Source: Acidovorax sp.
Lineage (GTDB): Bacteria > Pseudomonadota > Gammaproteobacteria > Burkholderiales > Burkholderiaceae_C
Direction: 5' to 3'
Length of the DNA stretch: 64,000 nt
NCBI RefSeq assembly: GCF_027492855.1
Contig: NZ_JAPUDY010000099.1
Location: 342,876 to 406,875, forward strand
A program made the position numbers and the translations under genes. The notes beneath the pieces are model-generated. The model was not told the origin of the DNA and ran no database searches. It saw nothing but the letters and a program-made list of their open reading frames with translations. The first letter of the stretch is position 1, and every line of letters begins with the position of its first letter. Positions 9,461 to 19,781 of the stretch are shown here, piece by piece.

Positions 9461-10920
9461 CAAACAGTTCAAGCACTGCCATGACCTTGCAGCAGGCCTT
9501 TGCGCTGCTGCAGCCGCGCATTCCCACCGCCCGACTGGTGGGCGACGGCGCCACGTCGCTGGCGCGCGTGCATACCGACACACGCACGCTGCAGGCCGGT
9601 GATCTTTTCGTGGCCCTCAAGGGCGAGCGCTTCGATGCCAACGCCTTCCTGGCCGATGCCCGCGTGGGCGGCGCATCGGCAGCCATTGCCCATGGCGGCC
9701 TGGCGGCTGCTGGCCTGCCGGGCATCGAGGTGCCCGACAGCCTGGCAGCGCTCGGAGCGTTGGCAACGGGCTGGCGTGCGCAGTTCGCATTGCCACTGAT
9801 CGGCGTGACCGGCAGCAACGGCAAGACCACGGTGACGCAGATGATCGCGTCCATCCTGCGCGCCTGGCAGGGTGACGCCGCCTTTGCCACGCAGGGCAAT
9901 TTCAACAACGACATTGGCGTGCCCCTGATGCTGCTGCGCTTGCGCGCGGCCCACCGCGCGGCCGTGATCGAGATGGGAATGAACCATCCGGGCGAGATCG
10001 CCCAGTTGGCCGCCATGGCCCAGCCCACGGTGGCGCTGGTCAACAACGCGCAGCGCGAGCACCTGGAGTTCATGCACACCGTGGAGGCCGTGGCGCGCGA
10101 GAACGGCTCGGTGTTTGCCAGCCTGCCCGCCGATGGCGTGGCGGTGTTCCCGGCGGGCGATGCCTACACGGGCCTGTGGCAGTCGCTGGCCCAGGCTTTG
10201 CCGGGCCGCCGCGCGGTCACCTTTGGCGACGGCGGCGATGTCCGCTGCGAGCGGGCCGTCTGGGAGCACGGCGCCTGGGCTGTGGTCCTGTCCACGCCGC
10301 AGGGCGAAGTCGCCACCCGCCTGCACATCGCTGGCCGCCACAACGTGACCAATGCCCTGGCCGCAGCCGCCTGTGCGCTGGTTGCGGGCGCGCCGCTGGC
10401 CGCTATTGCACAGGGGCTCGACGATTTCACGCCGGTCAAGGGCCGCTCGCGCGCGTTCAGCGTGGCTGTCGCAGGCCGCGAGATCACCGTGGTGGACGAC
10501 ACCTACAACGCCAACCCCGACTCCATGCGCGCCGCCATTGATGTGTTGGCCGAATTGCCCGGCCCGCAGCTTCTGGTGATGGGCGATATGGGCGAGGTGG
10601 GTGACCAGGGGCCGCAGTTCCACGCCGAGGCTGGGGCGCATGCCCGCGAGGCGGGCATTCCCCTGCTGTTTGCGCTGGGTGCGCAATCGGTGCATGCCGT
10701 TTCTGCCTATGGCAGCGGCGCCAGGCATTTCAACGACATGGGCGTGTTGCTCGACGCCGTGCGCCAGGCCCTGCTCACCGTGGGCAGCGTGCTGGTCAAG
10801 GGCTCCCGGTTCATGAAGATGGAGCAAGTGGTCGAGGCCATCGTTGCTGCCACGCAGCCCCACGAACAACAACAAAAGCCGATGCAATCGCAGGAGGAAC
10901 GCCATGGCGCAACGCATTGA
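9451..10920 (+). CDS. murF: UDP-MurNAc-tripeptide:D-Ala-D-Ala ligase MurF
   Basis: MurF adds D-Ala-D-Ala to finish UDP-MurNAc-pentapeptide. The 489-residue protein has the ATP loop TGSNGKTT at 120-127, the Mur-ligase central motif EMGMNHPGEI, and the C-terminal-domain motif DDTYNANPDSM. It overlaps murE by 10 bp. ATGs at 9457 and 9481 are alternative starts; the first ATG is used here because it keeps the overlap. The Gln/Glu-rich tail past residue ~470 is not conserved in the family. Confidence 0.96.
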   Translation: MGMTNSSSTAMTLQQAFALLQPRIPTARLVGDGATSLARVHTDTRTLQAGDLFVALKGERFDANAFLADARVGGASAAIAHGGLAAAGLPGIEVPDSLAALGALATGWRAQFALPLIGVTGSNGKTTVTQMIASILRAWQGDAAFATQGNFNNDIGVPLMLLRLRAAHRAAVIEMGMNHPGEIAQLAAMAQPTVALVNNAQREHLEFMHTVEAVARENGSVFASLPADGVAVFPAGDAYTGLWQSLAQALPGRRAVTFGDGGDVRCERAVWEHGAWAVVLSTPQGEVATRLHIAGRHNVTNALAAAACALVAGAPLAAIAQGLDDFTPVKGRSRAFSVAVAGREITVVDDTYNANPDSMRAAIDVLAELPGPQLLVMGDMGEVGDQGPQFHAEAGAHAREAGIPLLFALGAQSVHAVSAYGSGARHFNDMGVLLDAVRQALLTVGSVLVKGSRFMKMEQVVEAIVAATQPHEQQQKPMQSQEERHGATH

Positions 10921-10965
10921 AATCACCCGCACGGCGTTCCTGCCTCTCCTTGCTGGAGGTGCCGC

Positions 10966-12144
10966 ATGCTGCTGATGCTGTCGCAATGGCTGCAGGGCCT
11001 GTCGCCCGAGTTCGGTTTCTTCCGGGTGTTTCAGTACCTCACCTTTCGCGCGGTGATGGCCGCCATGACGGCGCTGCTCATCGGCCTGGTGGCGGGCCCC
11101 AAGGTGATCCGTGTGCTCACCTCGCTCAAGATCGGCCAGCCCATCCGTGGCTACGCCATGCAGTCGCACCTGTCCAAAAGCGGCACGCCCACCATGGGGG
11201 GCGTGCTCATCCTGCTGTCGATCGCGATCTCCACCCTGTTGTGGTTCGACCTGTCCAACCGATTCGTGTGGATCGTGCTCATCGTCACGCTGGGTTTTGG
11301 CGCCATCGGCTGGGTGGATGACTGGCGCAAGGTGGTCAATAAAGACCCCGAAGGCATGCGTTCGCGCGAGAAGTATTTCTGGCAGTCGGTGATCGGCCTC
11401 ATGGCCGCTCTGTACCTTGTGTTCAGCATTTCCGAAAGCTCCAACGCCAAGGTGTGGGAGCTGTTCGTGGGCTGGGTGCAGTCGGGTTTCTCGCTCGATC
11501 TGCCGCCCAAGGCCGGGCTGCAACTGCCTTTCTTCAAGGAAGTGAGCTACCCGCTCGGGGTGCTGGGTTTCGTGATCCTGACCTACCTCGTGATCGTGGG
11601 CTCCAGCAATGCGGTGAACCTGACCGACGGCCTCGACGGCCTGGCCATCATGCCGGTGGTGATGGTGGGTTCGGCCCTGGGCGTGTTCGCTTACGTCACG
11701 GGCAGCTCGGTGTACTCCAAGTACCTGTTTTTTCCGCACATCCCTGGCTCGGGCGAGTTGCTGATTTTTTGCGCCGCCATGGCGGGCGCGGGGCTGGCGT
11801 TTCTGTGGTTCAACGCCCACCCGGCCCAGGTCTTCATGGGTGACGTGGGCGCGTTGGCGCTGGGCGCAGCCCTGGGCACCATCGCCATCATCGTGCGCCA
11901 GGAGATCGTGCTGGCCATCATGGGCGGCATCTTCGTGGTCGAAGCCCTGTCGGTGATGCTGCAGGTGACCTGGTTCAAGTACACCAAGCGCCGCTACGGC
12001 GAAGGTCGGCGCCTGCTCAAGATGGCACCTCTGCACCACCATTTTGAAAAGAGCGGCTGGAAGGAGACGCAGGTGGTCGTGCGCTTCTGGATCATCACCA
12101 TGCTGCTGTGCCTTGTTGGCCTGTCCACCCTGAAACTGCGATGA
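10966..12144 (+). CDS. mraY: Phospho-MurNAc-pentapeptide translocase MraY
   Basis: MraY transfers phospho-MurNAc-pentapeptide to undecaprenyl phosphate, making lipid I in the inner membrane. The 392-residue protein shows about ten hydrophobic helices. The catalytic signatures are the Asp pair in WVDDWRK (Asp118-119), NLTDGLDGL at 218-226, and the HHHFE segment near the C-terminus. A GGAGG lies at about 10955. The stop overlaps the murD start (ATGA). Confidence 0.97.
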   Translation: MLLMLSQWLQGLSPEFGFFRVFQYLTFRAVMAAMTALLIGLVAGPKVIRVLTSLKIGQPIRGYAMQSHLSKSGTPTMGGVLILLSIAISTLLWFDLSNRFVWIVLIVTLGFGAIGWVDDWRKVVNKDPEGMRSREKYFWQSVIGLMAALYLVFSISESSNAKVWELFVGWVQSGFSLDLPPKAGLQLPFFKEVSYPLGVLGFVILTYLVIVGSSNAVNLTDGLDGLAIMPVVMVGSALGVFAYVTGSSVYSKYLFFPHIPGSGELLIFCAAMAGAGLAFLWFNAHPAQVFMGDVGALALGAALGTIAIIVRQEIVLAIMGGIFVVEALSVMLQVTWFKYTKRRYGEGRRLLKMAPLHHHFEKSGWKETQVVVRFWIITMLLCLVGLSTLKLR

Positions 12145-14117
12145 ATCCGAACGATCCCTCCGTCCTCCCTGGCGCACCCGGTGCGCCCGACGCCGTGCCT
12201 GACGAGGCCAGCGCGGGTGTGGGCGTGCCCGAGGTGGCCGTGGATGCAGCGGGTGCCGCTGAGCAGCCATCCGAGTCCGCGCCGGTGGCTTCCCCCCCGC
12301 CTGCGGCCGCAGCTTCTGGCACAGCATGGAACCCCGAGGCCGTGCCCGCCGTCTCTGCCGCCAAGGCCGCTGCCGATTTTGTGGCGCAAATTTTTGCGGA
12401 GGTGTCGGCCCCCGAAACGGACGCGGAGCACAGTGCCGTGCAAGCGTCGGATACGGTCACTGACGATGAGCCTGCCGAACCCATCGGCAGCCCGCGCGAG
12501 GCCATGGCGCAACTGCTGCAGGGCCAGAACATCCTCATTCTGGGCCTGGGCGCATCGGGCCTGGCCATGGCGCGCTGGTGCGCACGCTGCGGGGCCGATG
12601 TCACCGTGGCCGACACGCGCACGGCACCGCCCCAACTGTCTGTGCTGCAGCAGGAGCTGCCCCAGGCCCGCTTCGTGGCGGGCGCCTTCGATGCCAGCCT
12701 GGTGGACGGGCAGAACCTGCACGCGGTGTACCGCTCGCCGGGGCTGAGTCCGCAGCAGGTTGCTCCTGTTTTGGACGCGGCTACCGCAAGCGGAATAAGC
12801 GCTGGGGGTGAATTAAGCTTGTATGCAGCGGCGCTGGCCGCGCTGCGCGCATCGCACGCCTATGCGCCTGCGGTGCTGGCCATCACGGGCACCAACGGCA
12901 AGACCACCGTGACCTCGCTCACCGGCCAGTTGGTCGAGCGCTCGGGCAAGCGGGTGGCCGTGGCGGGCAACATCGGCCCGACCCTGCTCGACACGCTGGC
13001 CGCGCACCTGGATGCCGACACCCTGCCCGATGTATGGGTGCTGGAGCTGTCGAGTTTTCAGCTCGACGGCGTGACCGGTTTCGAGCCCACCGCCGCCACG
13101 GTGCTCAACATCACGCAAGACCATCTGGACTGGCATGGCGACATCAACGCCTATGCCGCCGCCAAGGCCCGTATTTTTGGCCAGACGGGCCTGATGATCC
13201 TGAACCGCGAAGACGCGGCGGTGATGGCGATGCTGCCGCCGCCCGGCCGCCCGAAGGCGGCAGCGGCCCCCTCGGGGGGCAGCGCAGCACACGCAGTGGC
13301 AAGCGTGGGGGCTGCCCAGCCTGTGCCGCCGCCCGTCAAAGCCAAGCTGCAAAAGCCGCAGGTGCGCGCGCACCTCACCTTTGGCAGCGACATGCCCCGG
13401 CGCCCCGGTGACTTCGGTATCGAAGTCGTGAGCGGAATGCCCTGGCTGGTGCGCGCCATGGATGCCGACGAAACCCGCAAACGTGGCCGCAACGAGGTTG
13501 AGGAAGACCTGCACATTCAGCGGCTCATTCCGGCCGATGCGCTGCGCATCCGGGGGCGCCACAACGCATCCAACGCACTGGCCGCGCTGGCGCTGGCTGC
13601 CGCAGCGGGCTGCCCCTTGGCACCCATGTTGTACGGCCTGCGCGAATACCGGGGCGAGCCGCACCGTGTGGAGCCCGTGGCCATCATCAACGGCGTGGAG
13701 TATTTCGACGACAGCAAGGGCACCAACGTGGGTGCGACGGTGGCTGCCCTCACCGGACTGGGCGCTGAGCGCCGCCTGGTGGTCATTCTGGGTGGCGAGG
13801 GCAAGGGGCAGGACTTCGCTCCCCTGGCCGCACCGGTGGCGCGCCATGTCCGCGCGGCAGTGCTGATCGGCCGCGACGCGCCGTTGATTCGCGCCGCCCT
13901 GCAGGATGCTGGCGTGGCGCTGCTCGATGCGCCCACGCTGCCCGAGGCGGTGGCGCTGGCCACCGAGCGCGCGCATGCGGGCGATGCGGTGCTGATGTCC
14001 CCTGCCTGCGCCAGCTTCGACATGTTCAAGGACTACGAGCACCGTGCACAGGTGTTCCGTGACACCGTGCATGCGATGGCAGACGACGCGGGCCAACCAA
14101 TGGGGGGCATGGCATGA
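12141..14117 (+). CDS. murD: UDP-MurNAc-L-Ala:D-glutamate ligase MurD, with long N-terminal extension and repeat insertion
   Basis: MurD adds D-glutamate to UDP-MurNAc-L-Ala. The core is clear: [10 protein letters not shown] at ~134-142, ATP loop TGTNGKTT at 249-256, [20 protein letters not shown] and the C-terminal YFDDSKGTN. The protein is 658 residues; E. coli MurD is 438. Two parts explain the excess. Residues 1-125 form an Ala/Pro/Val/Glu-rich, low-complexity extension before the usual start. Residues ~365-391 are encoded by a GC-rich repeat (family 2) in a surface-loop position of the central domain. The ATG at 12141 overlaps the mraY stop, so the long form is the operon-consistent start; no in-frame ATG with a better ribosome site near codon 120 is obvious. 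Confidence 0.93.
   Translation: MNPNDPSVLPGAPGAPDAVPDEASAGVGVPEVAVDAAGAAEQPSESAPVASPPPAAAASGTAWNPEAVPAVSAAKAAADFVAQIFAEVSAPETDAEHSAVQASDTVTDDEPAEPIGSPREAMAQLLQGQNILILGLGASGLAMARWCARCGADVTVADTRTAPPQLSVLQQELPQARFVAGAFDASLVDGQNLHAVYRSPGLSPQQVAPVLDAATASGISAGGELSLYAAALAALRASHAYAPAVLAITGTNGKTTVTSLTGQLVERSGKRVAVAGNIGPTLLDTLAAHLDADTLPDVWVLELSSFQLDGVTGFEPTAATVLNITQDHLDWHGDINAYAAAKARIFGQTGLMILNREDAAVMAMLPPPGRPKAAAAPSGGSAAHAVASVGAAQPVPPPVKAKLQKPQVRAHLTFGSDMPRRPGDFGIEVVSGMPWLVRAMDADETRKRGRNEVEEDLHIQRLIPADALRIRGRHNASNALAALALAAAAGCPLAPMLYGLREYRGEPHRVEPVAIINGVEYFDDSKGTNVGATVAALTGLGAERRLVVILGGEGKGQDFAPLAAPVARHVRAAVLIGRDAPLIRAALQDAGVALLDAPTLPEAVALATERAHAGDAVLMSPACASFDMFKDYEHRAQVFRDTVHAMADDAGQPMGGMA
13234..13312 (+). 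repeat. GC-rich repeat family 2, copy A (inside murD)
   Basis: It shares the order of blocks seen in the three gsp copies: CCGCCCGGCCGCCC, then CGGCCCCCTCGGGGGGCAG, then ACGCAGTG and AGCGTGGGGGC. The CCCCCTCGGGGGG centre is a near-perfect palindrome. It is translated in frame as MurD residues ~365-391 ([20 protein letters not shown]). Confidence 0.8.
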
Positions 14118-15382
14118 CGGCTCCCGCCAGCACCCTTTTGCAGCGCGTGACCGGCTGGTTCGGTGGCCTGCCCGGCAAGGCTGCCGACGTGCTGCCTGTG
14201 CGCGTGGGCGGCACCGAATACCGCCAGTCCTCCAGCACCCCCGCCAGCGTGCTGGGGTTCGACCAGGCGCTGCTGTGGGTGGTGGTGGCGTTGCTCGCCT
14301 GGGGGCTGGTGATGGTGTATTCGGCCTCCATCGCGATGCCGGACAACCCCCGTTTTTCCAACTACGCATCGACCCATTTCCTCACCCGCCACATGATGTA
14401 TCTCGTGGTGGGCTTCGTGGCGGCACTGCTGGCCTTTCAGGTGCCCATGCTGCTCTGGGAGCGCGTGGCGCCCTGGTTGTTTGTGGTGGCGCTGCTGCTG
14501 TTGGTGGCGGTGCTGATTCCGGGCGTGGGCAAGGTGGTCAACGGTGCGCGCCGCTGGCTGTCGTTCGGGCCCATCGGGTTCCAACCGTCCGAGGTGGCGA
14601 AATTTGCCGTGCTCATCTACGCGGCTGACTACATGGTGCGCAAGATGGACGTCAAGGAGCGTTTCTTCCGCGCCGTGCTGCCCATGGGGGCGGCCGTGGC
14701 CATCGTGGGCGTGTTGCTGCTGGCTGAGCCGGACATGGGCGCCTTCATGGTGGTGGCCGTGATCGCCATGGGCATTTTGTTCCTGGGCGGGGTGAACGCC
14801 CGCATGTTCTTTCTGATCGCCGGGGTGCTGGTGGGCGCCTTTGCGCTGATGATTGCCAGCTCGCCTTGGCGCCGCGAGCGCGTGTTTGCCTATCTCGACC
14901 CGTTCAGCGAGCAGCACGCGCTGGGCAAGGGCTACCAGCTTTCGCACTCGCTGATCGCCATCGGGCGGGGCGAGATTTTTGGCGTGGGCCTGGGCGGCAG
15001 TGTGGAAAAACTGCACTGGCTGCCCGAGGCGCACACCGACTTCCTGCTGGCCGTGATCGGCGAAGAGTTCGGCCTCGTGGGCGTGCTCGCGCTCATCGTG
15101 CTGTTCTTCTGGATGATCCGCCGCATCATGCACATCGGTCGCCAGGCCATTGCGCTCGACCGCGTGTTCTCGGGCCTGGTGGCGCAGGGCGTGGCGATCT
15201 GGATTGGATTTCAGGCTTTCATCAACATGGGCGTGAACCTGGGTGCGCTGCCGACCAAGGGGCTCACGCTCCCGTTGATGAGTTTTGGCGGGTCGGCGAT
15301 CCTGATGAATCTGGTGGCGTTGGCCGTGGTTCTGCGTGTTGATTACGAGAACAAACTCCTCATGAGAGGGGGGCGCGTATGA
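14114..15382 (+). CDS. ftsW: Septal peptidoglycan glycosyltransferase FtsW
   Basis: FtsW is the SEDS-family polymerase that makes septal glycan strands from lipid II with FtsI. The 422-residue protein has a ~50-residue cytoplasmic N-terminus, then ten predicted membrane helices. SEDS signatures are present: [28 protein letters not shown], the large periplasmic loop, and the C-terminal [17 protein letters not shown]. The ATG overlaps the murD stop (ATGA), and its own stop overlaps murG the same way. Confidence 0.96.
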   Translation: MTAPASTLLQRVTGWFGGLPGKAADVLPVRVGGTEYRQSSSTPASVLGFDQALLWVVVALLAWGLVMVYSASIAMPDNPRFSNYASTHFLTRHMMYLVVGFVAALLAFQVPMLLWERVAPWLFVVALLLLVAVLIPGVGKVVNGARRWLSFGPIGFQPSEVAKFAVLIYAADYMVRKMDVKERFFRAVLPMGAAVAIVGVLLLAEPDMGAFMVVAVIAMGILFLGGVNARMFFLIAGVLVGAFALMIASSPWRRERVFAYLDPFSEQHALGKGYQLSHSLIAIGRGEIFGVGLGGSVEKLHWLPEAHTDFLLAVIGEEFGLVGVLALIVLFFWMIRRIMHIGRQAIALDRVFSGLVAQGVAIWIGFQAFINMGVNLGALPTKGLTLPLMSFGGSAILMNLVALAVVLRVDYENKLLMRGGRV

Positions 15383-16446
15383 CGCAGAAAACCGCATTGA
15401 TCATGGCGGGTGGCACTGGCGGCCATATTTTCCCGGGCCTCGCCGTGGCGCAGGAGTTGCGCGCACGCGGCTGGCGCGTGCATTGGCTGGGCGCGCCGGG
15501 CAGCATGGAGTCGCGCATCGTGCCCACACACGGTTTTGCGCTGGAGCTGATCGATTTTTCGGGCGTGCGCGGCAAGGGCCTGCTCACGCTGGCCCTGCTG
15601 CCGCTGCGCCTGTTGCGTGCCTTCTGGCAAGCCTTGCAGGTGGTGCGGCGCGTCAAGCCCGACGTGGTGGTGGGCCTGGGCGGCTACATCACCTTTCCGG
15701 GCGGCATGATGGGCGTGCTGGCGGGCAAACCGCTGGTGCTGCACGAACAGAACTCGGTGGCTGGCATGGCCAACAAGGTGCTGGCGGGTGTGGCTGACCG
15801 GGTGTTCACGGCCTTCCCCAACGTGCTCAAAAAGGGCCAGTGGGTGGGCAACCCGCTGCGCACCGCGTTCACGCAACAGGCCGGGCCCGCCGAGCGGTTT
15901 GCCGGGCGCACCGGCCCGCTGAACCTGCTGGTGGTGGGTGGCAGCCTGGGTGCACGTGCGCTCAACGAGATCGTGCCGCAGGCCGTTGCGCTGATGCCCG
16001 CCGGGCAACGGCCCACCGTGGTCCACCAAAGCGGCGCAGCGCAGATCGACGCCTTGCGCGCCAACTACGCGGCCGCCGGGGTCGATGCCGAGCTCACCCC
16101 TTTCATCGACGACACCGCCAGCGCGTTCGCAGCGGCCGACATCATCGTCTGCCGCGCGGGCGCCAGCACCGTGACCGAAATCGCCGCTGTGGGGGCCGCG
16201 TCCATCTTTGTTCCTTTCCCGTCGGCGGTGGACGACCACCAGACCACCAACGCCCAGTTCCTGGTGGATGCCGGGGGCGGTTGGCTGGTGCAGCAACGCG
16301 ACCTGACGCCCGAGGGGTTGTCACAAATGCTATTGAATATGGAGCGCTCCACGCTGGTGGATAAAGCGCTGAAGGCCAAAAACATGCAAAAAATCAACGC
16401 CACCCGCGAGGTGGTGACTGCCTGCGAGGAGTTGGCCCAGCCATGA
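15379..16446 (+). CDS. murG: UDP-GlcNAc:lipid I GlcNAc transferase MurG
   Basis: MurG adds GlcNAc to lipid I to make lipid II at the inner face of the membrane. The 355-residue GT28 protein has the N-terminal [14 protein letters not shown] loop, the second G-loop [13 protein letters not shown], and [22 protein letters not shown] binding UDP-GlcNAc (described here by its parts). Residues ~316-338 near the C-terminus are encoded by palindromic repeat family 1. That region is variable in the family, so activity need not be affected. It overlaps ftsW and murC by 4 bp each. Confidence 0.96.
   Translation: MTQKTALIMAGGTGGHIFPGLAVAQELRARGWRVHWLGAPGSMESRIVPTHGFALELIDFSGVRGKGLLTLALLPLRLLRAFWQALQVVRRVKPDVVVGLGGYITFPGGMMGVLAGKPLVLHEQNSVAGMANKVLAGVADRVFTAFPNVLKKGQWVGNPLRTAFTQQAGPAERFAGRTGPLNLLVVGGSLGARALNEIVPQAVALMPAGQRPTVVHQSGAAQIDALRANYAAAGVDAELTPFIDDTASAFAAADIIVCRAGASTVTEIAAVGAASIFVPFPSAVDDHQTTNAQFLVDAGGGWLVQQRDLTPEGLSQMLLNMERSTLVDKALKAKNMQKINATREVVTACEELAQP
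16325..16390. repeat. Palindromic repeat family 1, copy c (inside murG)
   Basis: It reads AAATGCTATTGAATATGGAG, then CGCTCCACGCTGGTGGATAA and AGCGCTGAAGGCCAAAAACA. The TGCTATT entry, AAGCGCTGAAGGCC arm and A-rich exit match other family copies. It is more divergent than copies e, h or i. It encodes MurG residues ~316-338. Confidence 0.65.
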
Positions 16447-17876
16447 AACACGCCATTCGCCACATCCATTTCGTCGGCCTGGGCGGCGCTGGCATGAGCG
16501 GCATCGCCGAGGTGCTGTTCAACCTGGGCTACCGCATCTCGGGCTCCGATCTGTCCGACAGCGTCACGCTGCGCCGCCTGCAGGGCCTGGGCATCCACAC
16601 CTGTCTGGGCCATGCGGCAGCGCACATCGATGGCGCCGACGCCGTGGTCACCTCTACCGCCGTCACGGCCGACAACCCCGAGGTGCTGGCCGCCCGCGCC
16701 AAAAAAATCCCCGTGGTGCCGCGTGCGCTCATGCTGGCTGAGTTGATGCGCCTGAAGCAGGGCATTGCCATTGCGGGCACCCACGGCAAGACCACCACCA
16801 CCAGCCTGGTGACCAGCGTGCTGGCCGAGGCCGGGCTGGACCCGACCTTCGTGATCGGCGGCAAGCTCAACAGCGCGGGCGCCAATGCCAAGCTGGGCAG
16901 TGGCGACTACATCGTGGTCGAAGCCGACGAGTCCGATGCCTCGTTTTTGAACCTGCTGCCCGTGATGGCCGTGGTGACCAACATCGACGCCGACCACATG
17001 GAGACCTACGGCCACGACTTCGGCCGGCTCAAGGGCGCGTTTGTCGATTTCCTGCACCGCATGCCGTTCTACGGCACGGCCGTTTTGTGCGTGGACAGCC
17101 CAGCCGTGCGCGACATCCTGCAGAGCGTGACCTGTCCCATCACCAGCTACGGTTTTTCGGAAGACGCCCAAGTGCGCGCCGTGAACGTGCGCCCCGATGC
17201 AGGGCAGATGCGCTTTACGGTGCAGCGGCGCAACGGCGTCACCCTGCCCGACTTGGACATCGTGCTCAACCTCGCGGGCGAACACAACGTGCTCAACGCA
17301 CTGTCGGCGATTGCCGTGGCGGTGGAACTCAATATCCCTGACGAGGCCGTGCAGCGTGCGCTGGCGGGCTTCAAGGGCGTGGGCCGACGCTTCCAGCGCT
17401 ATGGCGACCTGCCCGCCAAAGGTGGCGGTACGTTCACCGTCATCGACGACTACGGCCACCACCCCGTGGAGATGGCCGCCACGCTGGCGGCCGCGCGCGG
17501 CGCCTTTCCGGGCCGCCGCCTGGTGCTGGCCTTCCAGCCCCACCGCTACAGCCGCACGCGCGATTGTTTCGAGGATTTCGTCAAGGTCATCGGCAACGCC
17601 GACGCGGTGCTGCTGACCGAGGTGTACGCAGCAGGCGAGGCGCCCGTGGTTGCAGCCGACGGCCGCTCGCTGGCCCGCGCCTTGCGTGTGGCGGGCCGGG
17701 TGGAGCCTGTGTTCGTCGATGCCGTGGCTGATTTGCCGCAGGTCATTGCCGACAACGCGCGCAACGGCGACGTGGTGATGTGCATGGGCGCGGGCTCCAT
17801 TGGCGCCGTGCCGGGCAAGGTGGTTGAAATGCTACAAAATAGTGAGCTTAAGGCGCTTGAAGGGAGCGCGCAATGA
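16443..17876 (+). CDS. murC: UDP-N-acetylmuramate:L-alanine ligase MurC
   Basis: MurC adds L-Ala to UDP-MurNAc, the first stem-peptide residue. The 477-residue protein has the Rossmann motif [12 protein letters not shown] near the start, the ATP loop [18 protein letters not shown] and [11 protein letters not shown], and the C-terminal-domain DDYGHHPVE and FQPHRYSRT motifs. The last 16 residues ([16 protein letters not shown]) are encoded by palindromic repeat family 1, which continues across the stop into ddl. Confidence 0.96.
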   Translation: MKHAIRHIHFVGLGGAGMSGIAEVLFNLGYRISGSDLSDSVTLRRLQGLGIHTCLGHAAAHIDGADAVVTSTAVTADNPEVLAARAKKIPVVPRALMLAELMRLKQGIAIAGTHGKTTTTSLVTSVLAEAGLDPTFVIGGKLNSAGANAKLGSGDYIVVEADESDASFLNLLPVMAVVTNIDADHMETYGHDFGRLKGAFVDFLHRMPFYGTAVLCVDSPAVRDILQSVTCPITSYGFSEDAQVRAVNVRPDAGQMRFTVQRRNGVTLPDLDIVLNLAGEHNVLNALSAIAVAVELNIPDEAVQRALAGFKGVGRRFQRYGDLPAKGGGTFTVIDDYGHHPVEMAATLAAARGAFPGRRLVLAFQPHRYSRTRDCFEDFVKVIGNADAVLLTEVYAAGEAPVVAADGRSLARALRVAGRVEPVFVDAVADLPQVIADNARNGDVVMCMGAGSIGAVPGKVVEMLQNSELKALEGSAQ

Positions 17877-17893
17877 CCATTTTTGATTCAAAT
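17826..17893. repeat. Palindromic repeat family 1, copy d (spans murC-ddl junction)
   Basis: It reads AATGCTACAAAATAGTGAGC, TTAAGGCGCTTGAAGGGAGC, GCGCAATGACCATTTTTGAT. It starts 50 bp before the murC stop and ends within codon 7 of ddl. It therefore contains the murC stop, the ATGA overlap and the ddl start codon. Confidence 0.7.
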
Positions 17894-18862
17894 ATTGATG
17901 TGAAATCGCTGGGCAAGGTGGCCGTGCTCATGGGCGGCGCCTCGGCCGAGCGCGAGGTGTCGCTGATGTCTGGCAGCGGTGTGCTGCAGGCTCTGCGCGC
18001 GCGCGGCGTGGATGCACATGCATTCGACCCCGCCCAAAGCGACCTGAGTGATCTCAAGCGCGACGGCTACGCCCGCTGTTTTATCGCGCTGCATGGCCGC
18101 CATGGCGAAGACGGCACGGTGCAGGGCGCGCTGGAGTTGCTGGGCATCCCATACACCGGCCCCGGCGTGATGGCATCGAGCATCGCCATGGACAAGATCA
18201 TGACCAAGCGCATCTGGCGCTTCGAAGGCCTGTCCACCCCCGACTGGCGCCTGGTCTCCAGCGCGCAGGAGACTGTGCAGGCCCTGGAGGCGCTGGGTGC
18301 GCCCATGATCGTGAAGCCATCGCGCGAGGGCTCCACCATCGGCCTCACCAAGGTCACCTCGGCCGCGCAGTGCGAGCAGGCCTATCTGCTGGCGTCGAAG
18401 TACGACCCTGAAGTGTTGTGCGAGCAGTTCATCGAGGGCGACGAGACCACCTGCCCGGTGCTGGGCGAAGGCGCGGGCGCCCATGCGCTGCCCGTGATTC
18501 GCATCGTGGCGCCCGAGGGCAACTACGACTACCAGAACAAATACTTCACCGACGTGACGCAGTACCACTGCCCCAGTGGCCTGCCCGAAGCCGAGGAGCG
18601 CGAGATTCAGCGCCTGGTGGTGCAGGCGTTCCGCGCGCTGGGCTGCCGGGGCTGGGGGCGTGCCGACATCATGATCCGCGCGAGCGACCGCCAGCCTTTC
18701 CTGCTGGAGATCAACACCTCGCCGGGCATGACGGGCCACTCGCTCGTACCCATGTCGGCGCGGGCCTCGGGCATTAGCTACGAAGACCTGTGTGTGGGCG
18801 TGCTGGGCACGGCCACGCTGGACACGCCGCCAGGCGCCACCCTAGGAGCCGCCAGCGCATGA
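17873..18862 (+). CDS. ddlB: D-alanine:D-alanine ligase
   Basis: It makes the D-Ala-D-Ala dipeptide that MurF uses. The 329-residue ATP-grasp protein has the N-terminal [17 protein letters not shown], the [12 protein letters not shown] motif, [25 protein letters not shown] and the C-terminal [15 protein letters not shown] metal/substrate motif. The first seven residues (MTIFDSN) come from palindromic repeat family 1. The start overlaps the murC stop (ATGA), and the stop overlaps ftsQ. Confidence 0.96.
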   Translation: MTIFDSNIDVKSLGKVAVLMGGASAEREVSLMSGSGVLQALRARGVDAHAFDPAQSDLSDLKRDGYARCFIALHGRHGEDGTVQGALELLGIPYTGPGVMASSIAMDKIMTKRIWRFEGLSTPDWRLVSSAQETVQALEALGAPMIVKPSREGSTIGLTKVTSAAQCEQAYLLASKYDPEVLCEQFIEGDETTCPVLGEGAGAHALPVIRIVAPEGNYDYQNKYFTDVTQYHCPSGLPEAEEREIQRLVVQAFRALGCRGWGRADIMIRASDRQPFLLEINTSPGMTGHSLVPMSARASGISYEDLCVGVLGTATLDTPPGATLGAASA

Positions 18863-19671
18863 CCGCCTCCCTGCCAGCACCTCTGGACGTCAAGCTCATG
18901 AACCTGACCGCAACGGTCCTGTTCGTGGGCTTTGTCGCGTTCGTGCTGGCGGCGGGCGCGTGGTGGGTACTGCGCTATCCGGGGTTTGCCATTGCCCGCA
19001 TCGTGGTGCAGGGCGAGTTGACCCACAACAACGCCGTGACCTTGCGGGCCAATGTGGCGCCCCACCTGGCGGGCAATTTTTTCTCGGTCGACCTGCGCGC
19101 CGCCCGCGAGGCTTTCGAGCAGGTGCCCTGGGTGCGCCGTGCGCAGGTGCAGCGGGTGTACCCCGGCAGCCTGCGTGTGGATCTGCAGGAGCACGACGCC
19201 GTGGCGTACTGGGGTGCTGAGTCTGGCTCGGCGCTGGTCAACAGCCAGGGCGAGGTGTTCGAGGCCAATGTGGACGATGTAGAGCAGGAAGGCCTGCCGC
19301 GCTTGCGTGGCCCAAAGGGCAGCTCGGCCGAGGTGCTGCAGATGTATGGCCTGCTGGCGCCCGTGTTCGAGCCGCTGGGGCTGGACGTGGCGGAGCTGGA
19401 GCTCTCCGGCCGTGGTGGCTGGCGCGCCACGCTCGACAGCGAGGCCGTGGTGGAGCTGGGCGGCGGAACGCCGGTGGAAGTGGTGCAGCGCACGCAGCGT
19501 TTTGTGCGCACGCTGACCCAGGTGGCAGGCCAGTACGGCCGCCGGGCGGATGCGCTGGAGTCGGCAGATTTGCGCCATGCCGGGGGCTATGCGCTGCGCC
19601 TGCGCGGCGTGACCACCACCGTGAACGCGGATGCGGCTGGCGGCGGCGCCAGCGGCGTGCGCAGGAGGTAA
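18859..19671 (+). CDS. ftsQ: Cell division protein FtsQ
   Basis: FtsQ is a bitopic division protein that recruits FtsL and FtsB to the septum. The 270-residue protein has a short cytoplasmic part, one membrane helix (~17-38) and a POTRA domain ([20 protein letters not shown] onward, ~43-115). The periplasmic beta domain follows, with [17 protein letters not shown]. The start at 18859 overlaps the ddl stop. An AGGAGG sits at its very 3' end (19663-19668), positioned for the small reading frame that follows. Confidence 0.94.
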   Translation: MTASLPAPLDVKLMNLTATVLFVGFVAFVLAAGAWWVLRYPGFAIARIVVQGELTHNNAVTLRANVAPHLAGNFFSVDLRAAREAFEQVPWVRRAQVQRVYPGSLRVDLQEHDAVAYWGAESGSALVNSQGEVFEANVDDVEQEGLPRLRGPKGSSAEVLQMYGLLAPVFEPLGLDVAELELSGRGGWRATLDSEAVVELGGGTPVEVVQRTQRFVRTLTQVAGQYGRRADALESADLRHAGGYALRLRGVTTTVNADAAGGGASGVRRR

Positions 19672-19675
19672 TGGC

Positions 19676-19780
19676 ATGGGCTGGCTGATGAAACTGCGGC
19701 GGATGGCGGAGCGGGGCGTGACTGAGCGGGCGGGGCGGGCCGAGGGGCCGCGGGCAAGAACAGAGAAGGGCAGAGACTGA
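19676..19780 (+). CDS. Candidate 34-residue basic small protein between ftsQ and ftsA
   Basis: An ATG at 19676 lies 7 bp after a perfect AGGAGG, and the frame ends in TGA one base before the ftsA ATG. The peptide begins MGWLMKLRRMAERG and is strongly basic and Arg-rich, with an amphipathic look at the N-terminus. The tight fit to ribosome site and to both neighbours is what one expects of a translated operon gene. Alternatively the frame may only carry ribosomes to ftsA (translational coupling), or be chance in GC-rich DNA. No family is recognised. Confidence 0.35.
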   Translation: MGWLMKLRRMAERGVTERAGRAEGPRARTEKGRD

Positions 19781-19781
19781 T

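Noticed and set aside
9469-12327. A 952-residue open frame antisense to murF, mraY and murD
   Set aside because: It is a GC-rich shadow frame full of His, Gln and Arg with no recognisable domain, fully covering well-supported genes on the other strand.
12770-12830. Possible further family 1 repeat in murD (GGAATAAGCGCTGGGGG)
   Set aside because: Only one arm resembles the family, and MurD has normal length at this point, so there is no sign of insertion.
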